In this document: piece by piece, positions 1 to 9,182 of the stretch
Layout of the letters: each line of letters begins with the position of its first letter
Numbering within the stretch: position 1 is the stretch's first letter
Assembly: GCA_029906195.1 (NCBI GenBank)
Contig: JARWSJ010000002.1
Location: 1,426,001-1,490,000, forward strand
DNA: 64,000 nucleotides
Source of the DNA: Chitinophagaceae bacterium 26-R-25
GTDB lineage: Bacteria > Bacteroidota > Bacteroidia > Chitinophagales > Chitinophagaceae
Direction of reading: 5' to 3'
Program-made: the position numbers and the translations under genes
The notes under the pieces: generated by a model
Databases searched by the model: none
What the model saw: the letters and a program-made list of their open reading frames with translations, nothing else
Told to the model about the DNA's origin: nothing

Positions 1-734
1 AAGACAACGATCTTTACACAAATTTGGTTGGTGTGTACCGCCAGGTGGTTAGCCAATACCTGCGTTATGTATTGCATGTAACAAAGAATGTTGCAAGTAC
101 CTATGAAACGTGGAAAACAGTAGAGCAGCCCGGTAATATTTATGCGCCGGAACCTGCTGCGAAGCAAAGAGAAGCCGTTGCGTTTTTAAATAAAGAAGTC
201 TTTACAACACCTGAATGGTTGCTTAACAGTGACATTCTCAACAAAATAAGCAATCCTGTGCGTTTGGGAAGTGTGAGTACCGTGCAAGGGAGAGTGCTTG
301 ATCAATTATTAAGTGATAGGGTGTTTAACACTTTGTTGATGCATGAAAGAAGATATGGTAAAGACAGCTGCTATACGATGATCGCATTTTTAAATGATTT
401 GAAATCGGGCATCTGGAGCGAGTTGAAAACAAAGCAGCCAATAGATATCTATCGTCGTAGTATCCAGAAGAATTATATCTCGAATGTTTTTGCTGCGATG
501 AAAGAGGCAGAAGCAGGAAATAATCTGATCGCTCTTTTCATGGGTGGGGCAGCAGCGCAGGAGAATTCGCCGGTTACAATGTCATCAGATGTAGGTTCTT
601 ATCTTGCTCTGCACCTTGAAAAACTAAGAAGCGAGATTCTGGCTGCAATTCCAATGGCAAAAGACAAAGACACAAAGGATCACTTGATCTATGTAGCTGA
701 GCAAATCAAAACAGGTTTAAAAAATCAGTTTTAA
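1..734 (+). CDS. Secreted zinc-dependent metalloprotease (DUF5117/DUF4953 type), C-terminal part
   Basis: The reading frame is open from the first complete codon at position 3, so the gene begins outside the window and only about 243 C-terminal residues are present. The tail resembles the end of the large Bacteroidetes zinc-dependent metalloproteases with DUF5118, DUF5117 and DUF4953 regions: a helical segment beginning NLVGVYRQ, then VEQPG, then the stretch around FLNKEVFTTPEWLL. The HExxH zinc site of the family would lie upstream and cannot be seen. The gene is followed after 10 bp by two exported thioredoxin-like genes on the same strand, a combination often found downstream of SusC/SusD pairs in this phylum, so these three genes are probably one operon. 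Family assignment is from recognition of the C-terminal pattern only. Confidence 0.75.
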   Translation, partial: DNDLYTNLVGVYRQVVSQYLRYVLHVTKNVASTYETWKTVEQPGNIYAPEPAAKQREAVAFLNKEVFTTPEWLLNSDILNKISNPVRLGSVSTVQGRVLDQLLSDRVFNTLLMHERRYGKDSCYTMIAFLNDLKSGIWSELKTKQPIDIYRRSIQKNYISNVFAAMKEAEAGNNLIALFMGGAAAQENSPVTMSSDVGSYLALHLEKLRSEILAAIPMAKDKDTKDHLIYVAEQIKTGLKNQF

Positions 735-744
735 TTTTTGAAAG

Positions 745-2172
745 ATGATAAGAAAACTTTTACAGATCATCCCTTTATTGATTTTTCCCGTGGTCTTCAA
801 AGCCTATGCAGCGGGAACAAAACCTACCGAGGTAAACTGCCAGGTACACAACAATAAAGGGAGTGCTGTTTTTCTTTACAGAGTAAAAAACGGCCAGGCC
901 ATGAGCCTCGGCTTTAAACGTCCCGACGCGAAAAACAACTGCAGATTTTCATTTGAAGCTGACGGTGATGCAATTTATTTCCTGCGCAAGGGCGGTGCGC
1001 ATTTGTTTGAATTTACTCATGTCATCTACCTGCATCCAGGCGATAAACAAAAAGTGGATATCTATCCAAATGAGCAGGGGAGTGATTTTGATAGTATTAA
1101 AATTGCAAACCCCAACAAGGAAACTGTTTCTTTAAAAAAATGGATAAGCGTCTTTAATCAAACATATAAACAAGCACAGAATAGAAATCAGCGGGATCAG
1201 TTTTTGGATGGTTATAAGCAATTGCTTGCAACTGCGGATGGAATAAAGAAAACAGGTATCACTGCAAACAAGTATTTCAATAAGCTCTTGATCGATAAGA
1301 TTAACACTGAGGTTTTATTTCTTAAAACTGCTGCGTTTTTCAATTGTGGAGAAAGGATGAACGCAGGATATGATACGACCGTTTCCCGTCAATGGTTTTA
1401 TGAAACTTTAGCGAAGGAAAAAACTGATAGGGCAGATTTATTACAATCTGAACACGGTTTGCAAATGTTAAACTATTTGTTGGGTTATCAGTTTTTTCAG
1501 CAGTATAAAAACGGTGAACAAATGCTTGGGGTGCCTTTTCTGGAAAAAATAAAAAAAGTAGATAACGATACCGTTCGTGCGGTCTATGCAACGGCACATA
1601 TGGAGCAGCTTACTAATTACGAACAGTTTGCTTCAGAAATTCAACCGTTTAAGCAAATAATTGCCAACGCAGGATTGCAAGGCTATTATCAGAAAAAGTA
1701 CAATGAGCTAAGTGCTTATGCAAAGGGTAAGCCGGCTTATAATTTTTCGTTGTATGACAATAACGACAAACATTATTCGCTGGCCGATTTCAAAGGGAAA
1801 GTGGTAGTGCTTGATATATGGGCAATGTGGTGCGCACCTTGCCTTGCGGAAAAGCCCAATTTTAAAAAACTGGAAGAAGAGTATAAAGATCAAAAAGACA
1901 TCGTGTTTGTAGGTGTTTCGGTTGATGGAATGGCTAAGAAAGACCCATGGAAAGATTTTGTTGCAAGAAAAGGATACAAGAACATTGAGTTGTTATCCAA
2001 CTTCGATGAATCGATAATGAAGTACTATAATATCGGCGGCATTCCGCGTTTTATGGTCTTTGATAAGGAAGGAAAGATTGTTAGTGTTGATGCGCCACGA
2101 CCTTCAAATTCGGCGTTGAAAGAACTTATTGAAGAAACATTGAAAAAGAATGATCATGCAGTCAGTAATTAG
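745..2172 (+). CDS. Exported TlpA-like thioredoxin-fold protein (WCAPC)
   Basis: A 475-residue protein with an N-terminal signal peptide (hydrophobic residues 5-22 ending KAYAAG), a long N-terminal region of about 320 residues, and a C-terminal AhpC/TSA-TlpA thioredoxin domain from about residue 330. The redox motif WCAPC has cysteines at 363 and 366, and the cis-proline region GGIPRFMVFD follows. Such proteins act outside the cytoplasmic membrane as thiol-disulfide reductases; the substrate is unknown. It lies 10 bp after the metalloprotease gene and its 3' end overlaps the next gene, which encodes a second TlpA-like protein, so coupled expression is likely. The N-terminal region is probably beta-rich like DUF4369 but I cannot assign it firmly. 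Confidence 0.85.
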   Translation: MIRKLLQIIPLLIFPVVFKAYAAGTKPTEVNCQVHNNKGSAVFLYRVKNGQAMSLGFKRPDAKNNCRFSFEADGDAIYFLRKGGAHLFEFTHVIYLHPGDKQKVDIYPNEQGSDFDSIKIANPNKETVSLKKWISVFNQTYKQAQNRNQRDQFLDGYKQLLATADGIKKTGITANKYFNKLLIDKINTEVLFLKTAAFFNCGERMNAGYDTTVSRQWFYETLAKEKTDRADLLQSEHGLQMLNYLLGYQFFQQYKNGEQMLGVPFLEKIKKVDNDTVRAVYATAHMEQLTNYEQFASEIQPFKQIIANAGLQGYYQKKYNELSAYAKGKPAYNFSLYDNNDKHYSLADFKGKVVVLDIWAMWCAPCLAEKPNFKKLEEEYKDQKDIVFVGVSVDGMAKKDPWKDFVARKGYKNIELLSNFDESIMKYYNIGGIPRFMVFDKEGKIVSVDAPRPSNSALKELIEETLKKNDHAVSN

Positions 2173-3955
2173 AAAAGTTCTAGCAGGTGCGGCGATGTTC
2201 GTTGGGATATCTGCATGGGGCCAAAGCTCCACACATGTTGTAAGTGGAATAGTGTCTGAAAAAGTAAATGCTGATTTGTGGGTTAATAAGCTGGTTGGCA
2301 ACAAAATTCTGAGAGTAGCAGAATATAAGATTTCGCCATCGGACGGAAGTTTTTTGTTTGCGATTCCAAAAGATTCGGCCTCAGTTTACCGCTTTCAGTT
2401 GAATGTAATGAAGCCTCATGGCCGTCATTTTACGAATGATAAAATTTGTTTGGTTACGTTATCCCTGAACCCTGACAAAGATTATTCTCTGTCTATTACT
2501 CCTTCAAAGTTTGATACTTTGCAGAAGAAAGGATGGGAGGTGAAACAACTTGCCACATCTCCGAAATTTGCTTTGGTGACAGGTTCTGTAAAGAATGTGA
2601 CAACCAGCCTGGTATCATTAAATACTGTTGCAGAAGGTGCGTTGAAGAATATAAGTACTGTAACGACCAATAATAATGGTGAGTTTGCTATTCCGGTAAA
2701 TGTAAAATCGAAAGGATTTTATTATTTGTCGTCACCGCGTTGGAAGTCGCGGGTTTACCTACAACCATCAGACAATCTACAAGTGGAGGTAGACAATAAG
2801 ACCGGTTTTCTTTCATCTGTTAACGGCTCATTGGTGAATCAGATACTTTATAACTGGCAGCAGCTAACAATGCCTGTTACCAGTTATGGATATAATCTGT
2901 CAACTTTCAATTCTGATAATTTTGATTTAACATCTTATATCAATAACTATAAAAAATTGCAACCATCGATGGATGCATTTGTGAACGATATTGATATTAA
3001 AGACAATGCTATAAAGGCACAAATTCGGGAGGCGCTTTCTATTGACAAGGAGTTGGCGCCAATTAATTTGTTGTTCCAGCTTTCAGCAAAAAAGATAGGC
3101 GCCTTCAGACCTCAGCCTAAAGATTTCAATGATGTTCCTGACCTTTATAAAACATTCATTAAGCCGGGTAAATTCAATACGACGTCTCTTTTGAAAATAG
3201 GCGAAACAAGGCAATACATGAAATTGTACGCCCTATTGAACGTTGCTGCTTTGCCAAAAGAAAAAAGAGATCAACTGTCAAAAGGAGAGAAGCTTAAGTT
3301 GATGATTAATTCTATCAGCAATGACACTTTGAAATCTTATTTATTTAAAGATCAAATGGATCAAATAGAGGTCAATAATCTTAGCGAATTCAGAGAAACG
3401 TTTGAGCCACTTAAGAGGTATGCAAAGCTTTCTCCGGCTAATGAGACTTACAAGGGAATTTTTGCTTCATATGCCAGCGATACTGCTTTTATTGGAAAAT
3501 CGGCCTATGACTTTACCCTTCCGGACAGTACGGGCAAAATGGTTTCAATGAAAGACTTTAAGGGCAGGGTCGTGTTGATTGATGTTTGGGCAACCTGGTG
3601 CGGTCCATGCAAAGCACAAATGCCTTTTTTGAAAGAGATCGAAGAAGAATATGCGGGTAATAAGAACATCGTTTTCGTTGGTATTTCACTCGACAAAATG
3701 GATGCGCGTCAAAAGTGGATGAACATGGTCAATGAAAAACAACTCGGTGGCGTGCAATTGATCGATGATTTTGGAAAAGCATTTGGAAGAAAATACCAGC
3801 TTACGGCCATTCCAAGATTCATGTTGATTGACAAGCACGGGAAATGGATTGAGATTCGTTGCCCGAAACCTGAAGCTAAAGAAGACTTGAAAAGATATAT
3901 AGATAAAGCATTGTTGGGAAACAGTGAGACATTACCAATGGCAAGTGGTTGGTAA
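2150..3955 (+). CDS. Exported TlpA-like thioredoxin-fold protein (WCGPC)
   Basis: A 601-residue protein whose signal peptide ends near SAWGQ. Residues 1 to about 430 form a beta-rich and then helical N-terminal region without a clear name. The C-terminal thioredoxin domain carries WCGPC with cysteines at 484 and 487 and the cis-proline stretch LTAIPRFMLID. Role: periplasmic or membrane-attached thiol-disulfide exchange, substrate unknown. The start overlaps the upstream TlpA-like gene by 23 bp; an ATG two codons later (2156) would also keep the signal peptide. The two neighbours share domain order but differ in length and N-terminal sequence, so they look like diverged duplicates. A rho-independent terminator follows at 3997. 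Confidence 0.85.
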   Translation: MIMQSVIRKVLAGAAMFVGISAWGQSSTHVVSGIVSEKVNADLWVNKLVGNKILRVAEYKISPSDGSFLFAIPKDSASVYRFQLNVMKPHGRHFTNDKICLVTLSLNPDKDYSLSITPSKFDTLQKKGWEVKQLATSPKFALVTGSVKNVTTSLVSLNTVAEGALKNISTVTTNNNGEFAIPVNVKSKGFYYLSSPRWKSRVYLQPSDNLQVEVDNKTGFLSSVNGSLVNQILYNWQQLTMPVTSYGYNLSTFNSDNFDLTSYINNYKKLQPSMDAFVNDIDIKDNAIKAQIREALSIDKELAPINLLFQLSAKKIGAFRPQPKDFNDVPDLYKTFIKPGKFNTTSLLKIGETRQYMKLYALLNVAALPKEKRDQLSKGEKLKLMINSISNDTLKSYLFKDQMDQIEVNNLSEFRETFEPLKRYAKLSPANETYKGIFASYASDTAFIGKSAYDFTLPDSTGKMVSMKDFKGRVVLIDVWATWCGPCKAQMPFLKEIEEEYAGNKNIVFVGISLDKMDARQKWMNMVNEKQLGGVQLIDDFGKAFGRKYQLTAIPRFMLIDKHGKWIEIRCPKPEAKEDLKRYIDKALLGNSETLPMASGW

Positions 3956-3996
3956 ATAAGTCGATCTACATGGGTGATGTGATCGCAAATTTTAAG

Positions 3997-4031
3997 ACAG
4001 GTTCGGCCATTGCGCCGGATCTGTTTTTTTT
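3997..4031 (+). terminator. Rho-independent terminator after the TlpA pair
   Basis: An 11-bp stem (3997-4007 with 4014-4024, two G-T wobbles) closes a six-base loop and runs directly into eight T. It sits 41 bp after the second TlpA-like gene and just before the convergent response regulator gene, so it ends the first operon. Confidence 0.8.
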
Positions 4032-4050
4032 GAAATAAACAGAAACACTT

Positions 4051-4671
4051 TTATGCATCTAATAAATGTTCCCTTATTGCCAGGGCCAGCAATGCTGTGA
4101 TGTTATTCACTCCGTATTTCGACAACATGTTTTTGCGATGTGATTCTACTGTTGTAAAATCTACAAATAATTTTTCTGCGATCTGCCTGCTGGTGAGTCC
4201 TTCAGAGATGAGGTTCAATACTTCTTTTTCCCGTCGTGTGAGTGCGGGTAAGCTGCTCCTGTTGGTTTTGTTCATGGTTTCCGCAATCGTTCGGCTAAAG
4301 AATTGTTTATGCTGCATAACAGTTCGAATACCCGTTAGTATCTCCATCTTCTCGGCGTCCTTAAATAAATAGCCGTCGGCACCACTATTCATCATTTGTC
4401 GTATAACAGCCGGATGATCATTGATGCTTAGTGCAATAACTTTTACTGCTGGATATTTATGCTTCACCTCACGGCAAAGATCGATCCCGTTGACCGTGGG
4501 TAAATTGATGTCCATTAAAATGACGTCAACAGGATGCAGCGACAACACCTGCCAGAATTCGTGAGGTGTGGAACAACATCCCGCGCAGCTTACATCGTCT
4601 GTTTTCGAAAGCATGGCTTCGATGCCTTCTCTTATCAACGCATGATCTTCTATTAATAAAACGTGTATCAT
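4051..4671 (-). CDS. NarL/FixJ-family response regulator
   Basis: A receiver domain (about residues 1-120) has the acidic pair in LLIEDH near the N-terminus, the phosphoacceptor Asp at about residue 54 in ILMDINLP, and a conserved Lys in LFKDAE. A C-terminal LuxR-type helix-turn-helix follows (LTRREKEVLNLI ... SRQIAEKLFVDFTTVESHRKNM). It would be phosphorylated by the sensor kinase encoded immediately upstream and then bind DNA. I chose the ATG at 4671, two bases after the kinase stop codon, over an in-frame TTG at 4677 that overlaps that stop. The tight spacing means the pair is translated as a unit. Target genes cannot be told from the sequence; the neighbouring divergent OmpA-like gene is one possibility. 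Confidence 0.93.
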   Translation of the reverse strand: MIHVLLIEDHALIREGIEAMLSKTDDVSCAGCCSTPHEFWQVLSLHPVDVILMDINLPTVNGIDLCREVKHKYPAVKVIALSINDHPAVIRQMMNSGADGYLFKDAEKMEILTGIRTVMQHKQFFSRTIAETMNKTNRSSLPALTRREKEVLNLISEGLTSRQIAEKLFVDFTTVESHRKNMLSKYGVNNITALLALAIREHLLDA

Positions 4672-4673
4672 TT

Positions 4674-6662
4674 TCAAAATGGTATTTCGATGTAAACGGA
4701 TGTGCCTTCTTCATGAGTAGAGCGCACATCAATGCGACCCTTCAAAAAGTCGATCCTGCTTTTGATGTTCTTGTAGCCTATTCCATCTGCATTCTCAAGC
4801 GAAGCAACGTCAAAACCTTTTCCGTCATCTTCCACCGTTATGCGCAGTAAGTGATCTTTTGCAATGATCTGTACCTGCACGGTTGAAGCGTTTGCATGTT
4901 TGATGATATTGCTGATCAGTTCTTGCACAATTCTATAGACAGTGATCTTCACCGTGTTGTCAGGCTGCAATGTGTCCATGCCCAGATCATAATAATTAAT
5001 TTTTACAGCGCTTGTAGAAGAAACCTGGCTGCAGTAATCATTCAATGCCTCATGAAGCGATTGATTTGAAAGGCTCTCCGGCATGAGGTTATGTGCGATC
5101 CTTCGTAATTCAGTAATCGACTGATCGATCATGATCATTGTTTTTTCGAGTGCAGCCACATTCTCAGCTGGTACAATTGCATTCTCTTTCATATCGTTTA
5201 GTGAATATTTTGCTCCTGATAAAATGCCGCCGAGACCATCATGCAGGTCCCTCGCAAGCCGGCTTCGTTCTTCTTCCTGTCCCTGCAGCATCGCTTGTGA
5301 AGCCATTAATTGTTTTTCCTGTTCAAGCGCGGCAATTCGTTCTTGTTGTAGTAGTTTGTCCGTTTGCAACAGCTTTTGTTTTCGCAAGTTATTTCTGTAC
5401 AATAGCCAACCGATTAACACCAATGCTGCAATGGCAAGTAACAGGAGTGCTATGTATATTTTTCTTTTTTGCGAGAGCAGTTCCTGTATGTGATTTTCTG
5501 TTGAGAGTTGTTTTATCTGCGCCTCTTTTTTTTCAGTTTCATACTTTGTTTGCAGGTCGATGATGCTGCGGTTAATGTTCGCCGTGTTGATTTCTTCCTG
5601 TGTAAGATCGAGCAGCTTGTCGTATGCGATGGCCCGTTTGTAATCGTGGGCAGCGTAGGCAACTTTTGAAAGTAGCAGATAGCATTGCTGTGTAAGAGAA
5701 TTCAATCCCGTTTTTTTTGCTACCTGCAATGCAGTGTCCATGTATGTTTGCGCTGTTTCAGGATGGTTGTGGAAAAGATAAAATGTAGCTGCTTCGCAAA
5801 GCGCCTCGCACATCGATTCATCTGCATCTTCTTTTTTGGATAAGAAGATGGCGCGGCTGATGTAATCTTTTGTATGGTTATTTACCGGATCGGTGCGCAA
5901 CATAATGTCCGATAAATTGATGGTCGCCGTAAGCTCATCATATTCGTTATTGTATTTTTTACTGACCAGTATTGCCTTTTGCAGGAATTGCATTGCTTTG
6001 TCTGGTTGCTGCATTGCCTGGTATACGGTGGCAAGATTTTGTAGTGGGCTGGATATTTTTTCCGGAAGGCAATATTGTGAATACAGGTCAAGCGCTTTCT
6101 TGCCATAAGCAATAGCATTATCAAATTGTCCCGCATGCCTGTAAACCAGCATTAGCTCGTTGTAGCACATGGCCAGCTTTCTCATGTTGCTCGTCCGTTC
6201 GTAGTAATCAGCCACCTGTAAATAACAACGTGCAGCAATATCGTAATGCTGCATTTCGCTTTGGCATATGGCGCTGATGTACAGTGCGTGCATGTAGTTG
6301 GTAGTGTCTTTTTCCTTTTTGGCTTTCGTCATTATTTGCTGGCACATGCTCATGCTTGTGTCGTAACGCCCTTGCTGTATCAGCACATCAACATAATAGA
6401 ATTGAGACTTGTACAATCCTTCTTTGTAATTAAGGTAGCGGCTAAGGCTATCCGCTATGCGATAGAAGTATTTAGCGGTATTGCGATCTTGTTCACCAAA
6501 TTGATATTGATCACCCAGGTCAATTAAAAGGTTAACCTTATTGGTATCGGGTTTGGCTTTGGCCACCAGGGAAAGCAGGCTGTCGGTTGCAGGCTTTTGT
6601 GCACCCGAAGCATTCCATAGCAGGAGTGCGGTCAAAGCGAATATGGCGGATCGTTTTTGCAT
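4674..6662 (-). CDS. TPR-containing NarL-type sensor histidine kinase
   Basis: A 662-residue membrane kinase. The signal peptide ends near ASGAQ at residues 20-22. About 330 residues of tetratricopeptide-like helices (for example ALYISAICQSEMQHYDIAAR) make the sensory part, outside the inner membrane. A transmembrane helix lies at about 402-421, followed by a coiled coil, the HisKA_3 dimerisation domain with phosphoacceptor His474 in ARDLHDGLGG, and a HATPase domain with QELISNIIKHA and the G box DDGKGFD. It phosphorylates the response regulator encoded 2 bp downstream. The architecture is common in Chitinophagaceae; the signal sensed is unknown. Confidence 0.92.
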   Translation of the reverse strand: MQKRSAIFALTALLLWNASGAQKPATDSLLSLVAKAKPDTNKVNLLIDLGDQYQFGEQDRNTAKYFYRIADSLSRYLNYKEGLYKSQFYYVDVLIQQGRYDTSMSMCQQIMTKAKKEKDTTNYMHALYISAICQSEMQHYDIAARCYLQVADYYERTSNMRKLAMCYNELMLVYRHAGQFDNAIAYGKKALDLYSQYCLPEKISSPLQNLATVYQAMQQPDKAMQFLQKAILVSKKYNNEYDELTATINLSDIMLRTDPVNNHTKDYISRAIFLSKKEDADESMCEALCEAATFYLFHNHPETAQTYMDTALQVAKKTGLNSLTQQCYLLLSKVAYAAHDYKRAIAYDKLLDLTQEEINTANINRSIIDLQTKYETEKKEAQIKQLSTENHIQELLSQKRKIYIALLLLAIAALVLIGWLLYRNNLRKQKLLQTDKLLQQERIAALEQEKQLMASQAMLQGQEEERSRLARDLHDGLGGILSGAKYSLNDMKENAIVPAENVAALEKTMIMIDQSITELRRIAHNLMPESLSNQSLHEALNDYCSQVSSTSAVKINYYDLGMDTLQPDNTVKITVYRIVQELISNIIKHANASTVQVQIIAKDHLLRITVEDDGKGFDVASLENADGIGYKNIKSRIDFLKGRIDVRSTHEEGTSVYIEIPF

Positions 6663-6802
6663 CTGTTGTAAAGTTGAAAAGTATGGTGTTGCAAGAATTC
6701 CCTGTTTTAAGGGATATTCTTCGCAGACTTAAGAAATAGTTTTGAATCGTACCTGCACGAATTGTGTTGGGAAATTTTTAGGGTTATTAAAATCGCTGAA
6801 TT

Positions 6803-8029
6803 ATGAAAAAGACACTTTCACTGATTGCAGCATTGCTGCTGGTTCATTGCCTTTCTGCCCAGGTTCAGGATCCGTCTGTGACTGCAAAACAGGGCGCTAC
6901 GGACAAGGTAAATAACACTACCTCTGATAAAGTTAATAAAGGACTTGATAAAACGGAAGACGCCGTAAAAGGAATGTTTAAAAAGAAGAAAGACAACAAA
7001 CCTACGGCAGTATCGGATACCACGCCAGCTACATCATCTGCCTCCGGAAGTACGGCTACTGCTGCAACGCTCAGCACTTACCAGAACTACGACTTTGTTC
7101 CGGGCGACAAAATACTGTTCGAAGATCATTTTACAGACGACGCGGACGGAGAATTTCCCGCACATTGGGAGCTGCTAAAAGGACAGGGTGTGTTGAATAA
7201 AATGGCCGGTGATGAAGCTTTCACATTAACTGACGGGAACTATGTAAAGGTCGCGCCACGTATGCAACACCCCAATTATCTTACAGATCCATTTACAGTT
7301 GAGTATGATACCTATGCTCCGGGCGGATCTTACGGATTGTTGGTTTTTTTGAACGCGGCAGGCACTACAAACGATCAGGATGCTACTGTACAAGTGAGTG
7401 AAGCTGAGGCGAACTTCAGTAGTGATGCTGTGAGTTTAACCGGAGCTTTGCCAGCCAGCATTAAGGACGAAAATTTTATAAACAAATGGCATCACATTGC
7501 TATTGCTTATAAAAACAAACAAGTTAAAGTTTATGTGGATCAATTTCGTGTATTGACAATTCCGGATGCACATATGATTCCTGCTCAGGTGCAGTTTGGT
7601 GGAATAGCGTCTCAGGAAAATCCTATGGTTTTTAAGAACGTAAAAATTGCCGCCGGTGGCGATATGAATATGATCGGTAAACAATTTACGGCCTCCAAAA
7701 TCGTAACACATGGGATCAACTTTGACATTGACAAGGCGACTATTCGGCCGGAAAGCATGGGTACGCTAAACATGATCGTGCAGGTGATGACAAGCAACCC
7801 GGCTATTAAGTTTGAAGTAGACGGTCACACAGACAACAGTGGCTCCTCTGCGCACAACGCAACGCTTTCGCAGCAACGCGCAGATGCGGTGAAGCAGGAA
7901 CTGGTTAAACTGGGAATAGACCAGGGAAGACTAACTACAAAAGGTTTTGGGGACACCAAGCCAATTAGCGACAACAATTCTCCTGAAGGTAAAGCCAATA
8001 ATAGGAGGGTGGAGTTTGTGAAAATGTAA
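6803..8029 (+). CDS. OmpA-family outer-membrane protein with a LamG-like region
   Basis: A 408-residue protein with a signal peptide ending LSAQ, a polar Lys/Thr/Ala-rich segment to about residue 95, a beta-rich region (about 100-290) resembling a LamG/concanavalin-like sandwich (motifs FEDHFTDDADGEFPAHWE and WHHIAIAYKNKQVKVYVD), and a C-terminal OmpA domain (about 300-408). The OmpA domain shows INFDIDKATIRPES, VDGHTDNSGS and NNRRVEF, the peptidoglycan-binding pattern. It probably ties the outer membrane to the cell wall and displays the sandwich domain. A TAGTTTTG match to the Bacteroidetes -7 promoter box lies at 6737-6744, without an obvious -33 box. It is divergent from the sensor kinase gene. 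Confidence 0.85.
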   Translation: MKKTLSLIAALLLVHCLSAQVQDPSVTAKQGATDKVNNTTSDKVNKGLDKTEDAVKGMFKKKKDNKPTAVSDTTPATSSASGSTATAATLSTYQNYDFVPGDKILFEDHFTDDADGEFPAHWELLKGQGVLNKMAGDEAFTLTDGNYVKVAPRMQHPNYLTDPFTVEYDTYAPGGSYGLLVFLNAAGTTNDQDATVQVSEAEANFSSDAVSLTGALPASIKDENFINKWHHIAIAYKNKQVKVYVDQFRVLTIPDAHMIPAQVQFGGIASQENPMVFKNVKIAAGGDMNMIGKQFTASKIVTHGINFDIDKATIRPESMGTLNMIVQVMTSNPAIKFEVDGHTDNSGSSAHNATLSQQRADAVKQELVKLGIDQGRLTTKGFGDTKPISDNNSPEGKANNRRVEFVKM

Positions 8030-8059
8030 TATGAATTTTTCTTTAACCAACTGACTCGT

Positions 8060-8773
8060 ATGAACCGTCAACTCTTAACATTTGTTGCGCTGTCTTTTTT
8101 TGCGGGGACACTGAACGCGCAACAGCAATGTGAACTCTGGCCGGCGGATTGTCCTGAGAATGTATCGATGGAAATTTCTCAAAGTGTTTCCAAAAGACTC
8201 GACGCAGGTTTGCTTCAATCAGAAATAACCGCACAGGACAAGCTGCGAAATGCTGTTACATCAATCTTTCGACAAACTGCTGCTTCCCTGCATTGGCGCG
8301 TAACACAGCTTGAAGATATTACCGGGCTTAATGGAAGACAGAAAGCTGAAACTCCTGCCAATCTTCGCTCTCCGCGTGGCATGGATCTCTACTTTCAATT
8401 CCTTGTAAATGATGACTCTCTTCAAAGCTGGAGAGCCTGGAAATTGAGTGATATCGAAAATCGAAAGAACGTAGGTGCTTCGGCTGGCAAGTCTTTTGGT
8501 GATGTAGTAAACAGTCCGCTGTATAAAAGTTACATCGATTCTGCCAATCATTATCAACAACTGTATACGGATTACATGGAGAAACATCAGAATGAAGGTG
8601 CGGCTCTTTTTACCGATAAAACGGCTGAAGGATACAGTAAGAAAATGAATGCGTTCACCGATAAAGCGGTAGCACTTCAAAAACAAAACATTAGTAACAA
8701 TGGTTGGAAAGAGCTTGAAGAGGAAGGAAAAAAATCAATTATCGCTTTCGAAATGCGTCTATTGTGTACGTAA
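8060..8773 (+). CDS. Exported protein of unknown function, N-terminal part of a frameshifted gene
   Basis: A signal peptide (residues 1-20, ending TLNAQ) is followed by a mostly helical region with no domain I recognise. The frame closes at 8773 shortly after seven consecutive A at 8728-8734. Moving to the -1 frame at that run gives a continuous protein that goes on through the next entry, with a plausible beta-rich join (GKKINYRFRNASIVYVNV). I therefore read this and the next feature as one gene of about 361 codons, interrupted by loss of one A, by a sequencing error, or by slippage during expression. It lies 30 bp after the OmpA-like gene and upstream of another exported protein, so the three are probably co-transcribed. 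Confidence 0.7.
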   Translation: MNRQLLTFVALSFFAGTLNAQQQCELWPADCPENVSMEISQSVSKRLDAGLLQSEITAQDKLRNAVTSIFRQTAASLHWRVTQLEDITGLNGRQKAETPANLRSPRGMDLYFQFLVNDDSLQSWRAWKLSDIENRKNVGASAGKSFGDVVNSPLYKSYIDSANHYQQLYTDYMEKHQNEGAALFTDKTAEGYSKKMNAFTDKAVALQKQNISNNGWKELEEEGKKSIIAFEMRLLCT

Positions 8774-9144
8774 ATGTTACGCAGAATTACGAGGTGGCAG
8801 AGATTCACGATGATGCTAACAAAGTATCGGCCTATTCCTTTCCAAACGCAATCATAGCAAAACAGGTGGTAATCAGGGAAAACGAAAATGGTTACTATCA
8901 TGAGTTTGGCAAGTGGAACTATATGATCATATTGCTCTTTGGTAATTGGTCCAATAAAATTGTTAACGGAGTTTACCAGGCCGGCTTTGCAGTAAACGGG
9001 CAGGATGATGATCGCACTGTTAAAAAAGTGACGAGTGATAAAGTGCAGACCATTTCTGTATCGGTGTTTGGAAATCAGCACAACGTAGAAAAAATTGTGC
9101 AGGCATTGCGTGCCCCTAATCTGCAACAATTTATTGATCAATAG
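8764..9144 (+). CDS. C-terminal part of the frameshifted exported protein
   Basis: This 126-residue frame overlaps the previous entry by 10 bp in the -1 frame and has only a GTG at 8764 as possible start, with no signal peptide. The sequence (TQNYEVAEIHDD ... FGKWNYMIILLFGNW ... VQTISVSVFGN) is coding-like and alternates hydrophobic residues as in a beta domain. It reads best as the C-terminal half of the preceding gene, joined through the A7 run at 8728-8734. No family recognised. Confidence 0.6.
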   Translation: MYVNVTQNYEVAEIHDDANKVSAYSFPNAIIAKQVVIRENENGYYHEFGKWNYMIILLFGNWSNKIVNGVYQAGFAVNGQDDDRTVKKVTSDKVQTISVSVFGNQHNVEKIVQALRAPNLQQFIDQ

Positions 9145-9182
9145 CGACCTAAAACGCTTCCACTTACTCAATTATTTAAGTT

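Noticed and set aside
8677-9171. 164-codon minus-strand frame opposite the split exported gene
   Set aside because: The plus-strand reading gives a signal peptide and coding-like beta sequence, while this frame is rich in Cys, His and Leu without a pattern.
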